Shown here: positions 1 through 4,514 of the stretch, in pieces
Layout: each line of letters opens with the position of its first letter
Numbering within the stretch: the stretch's first letter is position 1
From: Frankiales bacterium
GTDB taxonomy: Bacteria; Actinomycetota; Actinomycetes; Mycobacteriales; SCTD01
NCBI GenBank assembly: GCA_025464795.1
Contig: JAODNB010000343.1
Location: 1 to 7,764 of the forward strand
Reading direction: 5' to 3'
DNA: 7,764 nt
Notes under the pieces: model-generated
What the model was told of the DNA's origin: nothing
What the model saw: only the letters and a program-made list of their open reading frames with translations
Databases searched by the model: none
Position numbers and translations under genes: made by a program

Positions 1-1050
1 AACGTCCCGGGGCCTGCGCCGAGGCTGTCGCTCGACGTCGTCAAGACGAACAACGCCGACGGCGTTGGTGGGTACTCGCCCACCGAGACCTCCCCCGGCC
101 CGGGACAGGACGTCCCGTACCAGGTGGTCATCACGAACAACAGCCCGATCACGGTCACCCTTGACGACCTGACCGATGTCGTGGGTGCGGCTGCCTCTGT
201 ACCGGTGACCTGCGCTCCCGCCCTGCCGCCGAGCTTGGCGTCGGGAGCGTCGGCGACCTGCCTGTTCACGCTCGTCGGCTCCAGCCCGGCCGCAGGCTCG
301 TCGCTCACCGACACCGTCACGGCAGCCGCCCACGACCCGGCCGACTCCAACAACAGCACCACCGGCCAGGGCTCATCGACCGTGCTGACCGCCCGCCCTG
401 CTCCCCCGGGCAACGTCGCAGCGCATGACCTGAGCATCGTGAAGACCGGACCGGCCTCGTCCCTGACGCCCGGTCAGGACGCGAGCTACACGCTCACGGT
501 CCACAACGGCGGGAACGCAACGGAGAACTCCGTGGTCGTCGATGACGCGCTGCCCGCCAACACGACGCTCAAGAGCATCACCGCCACGGGCTGGACCTGC
601 ACCGGAAACGCCGTCCACTGCGTTCTCAACGCGCAGCTGGCCGCCGGCGACACGGTAAGCCTGACGGTGGTCCTGACGCTGGCTGCGAACTACGCCGACT
701 CGAGCGTGGTGAACACGGCCACCGTCGGTCCCACCGATGCCACGCCTTCGAACAACACGTCCACCGTGACCACCCCTGTCACGCAGACGACCCAGGGCGG
801 CGGCGGCGTGACGGTCCCGACCCAGGGTGGCGGAACGCCGACTGCGGGCGGTGGCACCCCGACTGCTGGCGGCGGAACGCCGACTGCGGGCGGTGGCACC
901 CCGACCGCTGGCGGTGGCACCCCGACCGCTGGCGGCGGACTCCCGTTCACCGGCGCGCCGGTCCAGCAGTGGAGCCTCGAGGGTGCTGCCCTCCTGCTCT
1001 TCGGCGCCGGCCTGCTCCTGCTGGGCCGCCGGAAGAAGGCCACGGCCTAG
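1..1050 (+). CDS. DUF11-repeat cell-surface protein with LPFTG sorting signal (5' end missing)
   Basis: The reading frame is open at the left edge and ends at TAG 1048-1050, giving 349 visible residues. Two immunoglobulin-like DUF11-type repeats can be seen, at about residues 9-130 and 144-259. Each begins with a hydrophobic-x-VKT strand, contains a GQD-x-x-Y turn and ends with an N-rich edge, and each carries a pair of cysteines that could form a disulfide. A Gly/Thr/Pro stalk follows, with five GGGTPTA repeats at residues 276-310. Next come LPFTG (314-318), a hydrophobic helix (about 327-342) and the basic tail RRKKATA. This is the usual order for a sortase substrate, so the protein is probably exported and linked to the cell wall. 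The signal peptide and any ligand-binding head lie outside the window. No sortase gene is visible here. The family assignment is good; the ligand is unknown. Confidence 0.85.
   Translation, partial: NVPGPAPRLSLDVVKTNNADGVGGYSPTETSPGPGQDVPYQVVITNNSPITVTLDDLTDVVGAAASVPVTCAPALPPSLASGASATCLFTLVGSSPAAGSSLTDTVTAAAHDPADSNNSTTGQGSSTVLTARPAPPGNVAAHDLSIVKTGPASSLTPGQDASYTLTVHNGGNATENSVVVDDALPANTTLKSITATGWTCTGNAVHCVLNAQLAAGDTVSLTVVLTLAANYADSSVVNTATVGPTDATPSNNTSTVTTPVTQTTQGGGGVTVPTQGGGTPTAGGGTPTAGGGTPTAGGGTPTAGGGTPTAGGGLPFTGAPVQQWSLEGAALLLFGAGLLLLGRRKKATA
826..930 (+). repeat. Five in-frame 21-bp tandem repeats (GGGTPTA) in the wall-spanning stalk
   Basis: Five consecutive 21-bp units encode identical heptads just before the LPFTG motif. 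At DNA level there are two spellings. Units 1 and 3 use GGA-ACG-CCG codons, while units 2, 4 and 5 use GGC-ACC-CCG. The order is therefore A-B-A-B-B. This suggests that a 42-bp A-B pair was duplicated and then B was copied. Copy number is likely to vary between strains. Confidence 0.9.
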
Positions 1051-1065
1051 CAAGTCCCTGAACGA

Positions 1066-1106
1066 CGACGCGCCCGGTCCCTCGCGAAGAGGGGCCGGGC
1101 GCGTCG
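1066..1106. terminator. Bidirectional hairpin terminator between the surface-protein gene and msrA
   Basis: Positions 1066-1081 can pair with 1091-1106 in a 16-bp GC-rich stem with one G-T wobble, around a 9-nt loop. It lies 15 nt after the surface-protein stop and 16 nt beyond the convergent msrA stop. There is no good T-tract on either side, which is common for actinobacterial terminators. Position and stem length make a shared bidirectional terminator the likely role. Confidence 0.75.
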
Positions 1107-1122
1107 CGTTCGAGCAGGGCGT

Positions 1123-1803
1123 TTACGAGCGGGGAGGGAGCACGTCCACCTGGGCGGGGACGTCGAGGCCGATCGGGCAGCTCACGCCGTTGAACCCGTG
1201 GTTGCAGTAGCCGCCGGGGTTCTTGTCGAGGTACTGCTGGTGGTAGTCCTCCGCGTAGTAGTACGGCCCGGCCGGCACGATCTCGGTGGAGATGGTCCCC
1301 TTGCCCGCCTTGGTCAGCGCCGCCTGGTAGAGCTCGCGGGAGGCCTTGGCGGCCACCAGCTGCGCCTCGGTCGTCGGGTAGATCGCCGACCGGTACTGGG
1401 TGCCCACGTCGTTGCCCTGACGCATGCCCTGGGTCGAGTCGTGGTTCTCCCAGAAGGTCTTGAGGATCAGCTCGAGGGAGATCTTGCTGGGGTCGTAGAC
1501 GACCTGCACCGCCTCGGTGTGACCGGTCCGACCCGAGCAGGTCTCCTCGTACGACGGGTTGCGGGTGTGCCCTCCCTGGTAGCCGACGGAGGTGCTGTAG
1601 ACGCCGGGCAGCTTCCAGAAGAAGCGCTCAGCGCCCCAGAAGCAGCCCATCCCGAAGGACACGAGCTCGAAGCCCTCCGGCCAGGGTCCTTTCAGGGGCG
1701 TACCGAGGACGGTGTGCGTCGCCGACACGCGCATCTCGGTGTCCCGACCCGGCAGGGCCTCGTCGGCGGTGGGCAGGTCTGTCTTCTTGAGGAAGCTCCA
1801 CAT
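1123..1803 (-). CDS. msrA: Peptide methionine-(S)-S-oxide reductase MsrA
   Basis: This 226-residue protein reduces methionine-S-sulfoxide in oxidised proteins and free methionine, using thioredoxin as the usual reductant. The catalytic motif GCFWGAE places the nucleophilic cysteine at C54. The conserved segments GYQGG (74-78), CSGRTGHTEAV (88-98) and YHQQYL (187-192) are present. Two C-terminal cysteines, C200 (GGYC) and C209 (GVSC), match the resolving cysteines of the E. coli-type three-cysteine enzyme. I chose the ATG at 1803-1801 because the family N-terminus fits it and a purine-rich GAGAGG sits 11 nt upstream. The frame stays open to an ATG at 2085, but that extension is low-complexity and crosses the divergent promoter. 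No msrB lies next to it. The gene is divergent from the cysteine dioxygenase unit and its 3' end faces the terminator at 1066-1106. Confidence 0.96.
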   Translation of the reverse strand: MWSFLKKTDLPTADEALPGRDTEMRVSATHTVLGTPLKGPWPEGFELVSFGMGCFWGAERFFWKLPGVYSTSVGYQGGHTRNPSYEETCSGRTGHTEAVQVVYDPSKISLELILKTFWENHDSTQGMRQGNDVGTQYRSAIYPTTEAQLVAAKASRELYQAALTKAGKGTISTEIVPAGPYYYAEDYHQQYLDKNPGGYCNHGFNGVSCPIGLDVPAQVDVLPPRS

Positions 1804-1814
1804 GACTGCTTCAA

Positions 1815-1820
1815 CCTCTC
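1815..1820 (-). promoter_or_regulatory. Ribosome binding site supporting the msrA start at 1803
   Basis: On the minus strand GAGAGG lies 11 nt before the ATG at 1803-1801. It supports this start over the in-frame ATG at 2085, which would add 94 non-conserved residues. Confidence 0.55.
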
Positions 1821-1845
1821 GGGGCCGCCGCTCGTTCCCTCGGAC

Positions 1846-1876
1846 TTGATTCCCTAGTGGATGACTGTGCTTTAAT
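1846..1876 (+). promoter_or_regulatory. Extended -10 promoter for the leader ORF and cysteine dioxygenase unit
   Basis: TTGATT (1846-1851) and TTTAAT (1871-1876) are separated by 19 nt, and the -10 is preceded by TGC, an extended -10 element that can tolerate the long spacer. This is one of the few AT-rich patches in the window. Six bases after the -10 hexamer comes the A of ATG 1883, so the predicted transcription start coincides with that start codon. This is the geometry of actinobacterial leaderless transcripts. The -35 assignment is less certain than the -10. Confidence 0.6.
1849..1862. promoter_or_regulatory. Imperfect palindrome in the promoter spacer, possible operator
   Basis: ATTCCCTAGTGGAT is an imperfect inverted repeat centred on CTAG, with 10 of 14 positions symmetric. 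It begins inside the -35 element and fills part of the spacer of the 1846-1876 promoter. A protein bound here could block the + promoter and also influence msrA, which starts 46 nt away on the other strand. The match is modest and could be chance. Confidence 0.3.
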
Positions 1877-1882
1877 GGCTCC

Positions 1883-1957
1883 ATGCCCGCCGCCGTCATG
1901 CTCGAGCCCTTCTGGGCCGGACGCCGCGCGGATGCCTTCGACGAGACCTGTCGCTGA
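1883..1957 (+). CDS. Candidate 24-residue leader peptide with penultimate cysteine codon, upstream of cysteine dioxygenase
   Basis: ATG 1883 opens a 24-codon frame ending at TGA 1955-1957, with the peptide MPAAVMLEPFWAGRRADAFD followed by ETCR. There is no Shine-Dalgarno sequence, but the start codon falls where the upstream -10 predicts the transcript to begin, so it may be translated as a leaderless message. The only cysteine codon (TGT 1949-1951) is next to last. It overlaps the first two bases of a perfect 10-bp hairpin that also contains the stop codon. The peptide ends 45 nt before the cysteine dioxygenase start. Cysteine-containing leader peptides are known upstream of sulfur genes in actinobacteria. 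I do not recognise this sequence as one of those families, so the assignment rests on architecture. It could still be a chance ORF inside a 5' untranslated region. Confidence 0.5.
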   Translation: MPAAVMLEPFWAGRRADAFDETCR

Positions 1958-1975
1958 CCCGCTCCGGTCAGCGAC
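1950..1975 (+). promoter_or_regulatory. Perfect 10-bp hairpin over the leader ORF stop codon, candidate attenuator
   Basis: GTCGCTGACC (1950-1959) is exactly complementary to GGTCAGCGAC (1966-1975), with a 6-nt loop CGCTCC. The left arm starts within the leader ORF's cysteine codon and includes its TGA. The right arm is followed by a pyrimidine-rich C/T stretch rather than a T-tract, then by the ribosome binding site of the cysteine dioxygenase 14 nt on. A ribosome paused at the cysteine codon would cover the left arm and prevent folding. Whether the hairpin acts on transcription or on translation cannot be read from sequence. Confidence 0.6.
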
Positions 1976-1988
1976 TCCCCTCTCCCTC

Positions 1989-1994
1989 GAAGGA
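1989..1994 (+). promoter_or_regulatory. Ribosome binding site of the cysteine dioxygenase gene
   Basis: GAAGGA lies 8 nt before ATG 2003, a good actinobacterial Shine-Dalgarno spacing. It is 14 nt beyond the leader hairpin, so folding or ribosome traffic there could affect initiation. Confidence 0.65.
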
Positions 1995-2002
1995 CCTCTC
2001 TC

Positions 2003-2461
2003 ATGCTCGCCCTTGCCTCACTGGACGACCTCGTCGTCTCGATCGCGGCGGACCGCTCCCTGTGGGAGCCACACGTCCGCTTCACCGACTCCTCCCGCTA
2101 CTGGCACCGGCTGCTGACGCTGCCCGGTGCTGACGTCTGGCTGCTCACCTGGTTGCCGGACCAGTACACCGACCTGCACGACCATGGCGACGCCACCGCG
2201 ACCTTCACCGTCGTCTCCGGCGTCCTCAACGAGGTACGGGTCCGTCCGGGCGGCACGCTGGTCGCCGCCGACGTCCCTGCCGGCTCGCTCGTGACCGTTC
2301 CCGCCGGAGCGGTCCACGACGTCGCCAACCACAGCTCCTCGCCTGCCGTGAGCATTCATGCGTACAGTCCACGCTTGGAGCGGATGAGCTTCTGGGAGCC
2401 CTGGGGCGACGGCCTGCGCCGGATCTCCACGGTCCTGACAGACGAGCCGGAGGTGGCCTGA
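2003..2461 (+). CDS. Cysteine dioxygenase family protein (type I CDO-like cupin)
   Basis: This 152-residue cupin should be a cytosolic non-haem iron enzyme that oxidises L-cysteine to cysteine sulfinate with O2. The iron ligands are visible as HDH (H59, H61) and H105 in AVHDVAN. The Ser-x-His-x-Tyr triad of CDO is present as S117, H119 and Y121, followed by SPRLERMSFW, a signature of bacterial CDO-like proteins. R36 in RYWHRLL is a candidate for the arginine that binds the substrate carboxylate. The protein has no cysteine at all, so the Cys-Tyr crosslink of mammalian CDO cannot form, as in other bacterial CDOs. The start has a good ribosome binding site. The stop overlaps the next start as TGATG, so the two genes are probably translationally coupled. 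A related thiol dioxygenase acting on another small thiol is the main alternative. Confidence 0.9.
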   Translation: MLALASLDDLVVSIAADRSLWEPHVRFTDSSRYWHRLLTLPGADVWLLTWLPDQYTDLHDHGDATATFTVVSGVLNEVRVRPGGTLVAADVPAGSLVTVPAGAVHDVANHSSSPAVSIHAYSPRLERMSFWEPWGDGLRRISTVLTDEPEVA

Positions 2462-3174
2462 TGAGCGTCAGCCCGCTCCGGCGGCTCCCTGCTCCGCGGA
2501 CCATCAACGACGTCCTGGCCGAAGCCCGGTCGGGCCTCGTCCGCCTCTCTGCGGTCGAGGCGCTGGCCGCGCAGCAGAGCGGCGCTCTGCTCGTGGACAT
2601 CCGCCCTTCCGCGCAACGCATCGCCGAGGGCGAGATCCCAGGCGCCCTCGTCCTCGAGCGCAACGTCCTCGAGTGGCGGCTCGACCCGACGTCTTCGGCC
2701 TCGATCCCGGAGGCGTCCTACGACGCCCACGTCGTGGTGCTCTGCTCCGAGGGATACACGTCGTCGCTCGCGGCTGCTTCCCTTGCCTCACTGGGGATCT
2801 GGCGCGCAACGGACCTGGAGGGCGGCTTCGTCGCCTGGGCTGCCGCCGGGCTCCCGACCGTCCCTGGCGGTACGCCGGCGGGCTCGCGCAGCGGTTCGGC
2901 GGAGCTGCTCTCGGTGGATGTCGACACCTGGGAGGTCCGCGTCAACGGCACGCTGCTGCACACCACCCGCCAGGAGTTCAAGGTGCTCGCTGCCCTGCAC
3001 GCCGCGCACGGTCGGGTGCTGACGCGGTCGGGCATGGCCGAGCTGCTTGACGTCTACCCGGAGACGACCAGGGCGATCGACGTGCACGTGTGCCGGTTGC
3101 GGGCGAAGCTCGGCGACGCGGCGCGGCTGCTGGTCACCGTCCGCGGCGTCGGCTGGCGGCTGCTGCCCGCTTAG
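2461..3174 (+). CDS. Rhodanese domain fused to an OmpR/PhoB-type winged-helix DNA-binding domain
   Basis: The 237-residue protein joins two domains. Residues 28-136 form a single rhodanese domain, with LLVDIRP (43-49), an aspartate-arginine pair typical of the fold, the active-site loop CSEGYTS with C95 as persulfide-forming cysteine, and GGFVAWAAAGLP at its end. Residues 150-237 are a transcriptional regulatory C-terminal domain of the OmpR family, with TRQEFKVL (169-176), the recognition-helix region AIDVHVCRLRAKLG (205-218) and the wing TVRGVGWRL. There is no receiver domain, so it is not a normal two-component regulator. I infer a one-component regulator that reads sulfane sulfur or thiol state through C95. 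The only other cysteine, C211, lies in the predicted recognition helix. The TGATG link to cysteine dioxygenase suggests that it controls cysteine breakdown, perhaps its own operon and msrA. Enzymatic sulfurtransferase activity remains possible. Confidence 0.88.
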   Translation: MSVSPLRRLPAPRTINDVLAEARSGLVRLSAVEALAAQQSGALLVDIRPSAQRIAEGEIPGALVLERNVLEWRLDPTSSASIPEASYDAHVVVLCSEGYTSSLAAASLASLGIWRATDLEGGFVAWAAAGLPTVPGGTPAGSRSGSAELLSVDVDTWEVRVNGTLLHTTRQEFKVLAALHAAHGRVLTRSGMAELLDVYPETTRAIDVHVCRLRAKLGDAARLLVTVRGVGWRLLPA

Positions 3175-3179
3175 GGCAG
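3163..3179. terminator. Short hairpin spanning overlapping convergent stop codons
   Basis: CTGCCC (3163-3168) pairs with GGGCAG (3174-3179) around a 5-nt loop that holds most of both stop codons. The 6-bp stem is GC-only apart from one A-T pair and has no T-tract. There is no other space for a terminator, because the two genes overlap tail to tail by 4 bp. It is a weak candidate for bidirectional termination. Confidence 0.3.
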
Positions 3180-4514
3180 GAGGACGCCGGGGTTGAGGAT
3201 GCCCGCGGGGTCGAGGGCGCGCTTCACGGCCTGCATCGCAGCGATCTCGGTCGCAGAGCGGGACAGCTGGAGCCACTCGACCTTGGCGCGGCCGACGCCG
3301 TGCTCGGAGCTGATCGACCCGTCGAGGGACGCGACCAGCCGGAGCACGGCGTCGGTCACCTGCTCGTGCAGGTCGCCGGTGTCCAGGACGTTCACGTGCA
3401 GGTTGCCCTCGTTGACGTGCCCGAACACGATCGGCCGAGCCGCCGGGCAGACTCCGGCGATGGTCGAGGAGAGCTGGGAGACCAGCAGCGGCAGAGACGC
3501 GGTCGGGACGGACACGTCGAGCTTGACCGGCACCCCCTCGGCGCTGATCGACTCGGTGTGGGTCTCGCGGTAGGCCCACAGCGCGCGCTGACCGGCGGCG
3601 TCCGTCGCGACGGTCGCATCGACCAGCCCGACGGCCTCGGACACCGCCGCCGCGAGCTGGTCCACCGGGTCAGTGAGGTCCGCGCACTCCAGCAGCAGGT
3701 AGGCCTCGTGCTCCTGCGGGAACGGCGCGGGCAGGGGCCCGTGCTTGCGTACGAGCGCAAGGCCCTCGCGGTAGAACAGCTCGGCCGCGGACAGCGACGG
3801 CAGGCTTGCGCGAAGACCCGGCAGCAGCGACACCGCGGCCTCGGTCGAGTCCATCGCGAGCAGAGCGACGGCGCGTGCGCGAAGCCGGGGCCAGAGCTTG
3901 AGCCTTGCGGCCGTGACGACCGCCAAGGTCCCCTCAGAGCCGGCGATGAGACCGGCGAGGTCGTACCCGGTCCCGTCCTTCGACAGGCCTGCCATCCGGC
4001 TGATGACCGAACCGTCCGCGAGCACGGCCTCGAGGCCCATCACCTGGGCGCGCATCGAGCCGTAGCGGAGCACCCGGATGCCGCCGGCGTTGGTCGCGAC
4101 GAGGCCGCCGACGGTTGCGGACTCGCGCGCGGCGAGGTCGACGCCGAAGTCGAGATCGCTTGCCCTAGCGTGGATCTGGAGGTCCGCGAGGGTCACGCCC
4201 GCGCCGGCGGTGACCTGCGCGGAGGCGAGGTCGACGTCGCCGAGGTCGGTGAGCCGGGCCAGGGACAGCAGCACCTCTCCCCCGGCCGGGACGCCACCTC
4301 CGACGAGGCCGGTGTTGCCGCCCTGGACGACGACCTTGAGCCCCTCGGCGTGGCAGTGCTTCAGCACGGCGGCGACCTCGGCCGTCGTGCGGGGGCGTAC
4401 GACGCAGGCGGCCTTGCCGGAGAACCGCCCGGTCCAGTCCGTCTCGTACGAGGCCGTCAGGTCGGCGTCCGTCAGGACGTGGTCGGCGCCGACGATCTCG
4501 ACGAAGGCCCTCAT
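3171..4514 (-). CDS. FAD-linked 2-hydroxyacid dehydrogenase, probably D-2-hydroxyglutarate dehydrogenase
   Basis: The 447-residue protein belongs to the GlcD/DLD/D2HGDH flavoprotein group. The PCMH-type FAD domain runs from about 30 to 215, with VVVQGGNTGLVGGG (61-74), GGLVATNAGG (136-145), LRYGS (149-153) and GTGYDLAGLIAGSEGTL (181-197). The C-terminal FAD-oxidase domain has KLDVSVP (331-337), GHVNEGNLHVNV (365-376), SSEHGVG (402-408) and ALDPAGILNPG (433-443). H366, H373 and E404 match in order and approximate spacing the metal ligands of D-2-hydroxyglutarate dehydrogenase. It should oxidise a D-2-hydroxyacid and pass electrons to an acceptor such as an electron-transfer flavoprotein, not to NAD. 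Its ATG overlaps the serA stop as ATGA, and SerA enzymes can make D-2-hydroxyglutarate, which favours that substrate. D-lactate or glycolate are the alternatives. The 3' end overlaps the rhodanese gene. Confidence 0.88.
   Translation of the reverse strand: MRAFVEIVGADHVLTDADLTASYETDWTGRFSGKAACVVRPRTTAEVAAVLKHCHAEGLKVVVQGGNTGLVGGGVPAGGEVLLSLARLTDLGDVDLASAQVTAGAGVTLADLQIHARASDLDFGVDLAARESATVGGLVATNAGGIRVLRYGSMRAQVMGLEAVLADGSVISRMAGLSKDGTGYDLAGLIAGSEGTLAVVTAARLKLWPRLRARAVALLAMDSTEAAVSLLPGLRASLPSLSAAELFYREGLALVRKHGPLPAPFPQEHEAYLLLECADLTDPVDQLAAAVSEAVGLVDATVATDAAGQRALWAYRETHTESISAEGVPVKLDVSVPTASLPLLVSQLSSTIAGVCPAARPIVFGHVNEGNLHVNVLDTGDLHEQVTDAVLRLVASLDGSISSEHGVGRAKVEWLQLSRSATEIAAMQAVKRALDPAGILNPGVLLP

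Noticed and set aside
1908..1993. Possible pairing of CCTTC (1908-1912) with the cdo ribosome binding site GAAGG (1989-1993)
   Set aside because: It is only 5 bp, cannot be extended in either direction, and spans 76 nt, so it is too weak to claim as an anti-Shine-Dalgarno structure.
1804..2085. N-terminal extension of the MsrA frame to an ATG at 2085
   Set aside because: The extra 94 residues are low-complexity and unlike MsrA, cross the cdo promoter and leader region antisense, and overlap the cdo start. The ATG at 1803 has a ribosome binding site.
2010..2794. A 15-bp exact repeat, CCCTTGCCTCACTGG, at 2010-2024 and 2780-2794
   Set aside because: Both copies encode a Leu-Ala-Ser-Leu stretch in the same frame in common protein contexts. 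It has no flanking similarity and no regulatory position, so chance is the simplest explanation.
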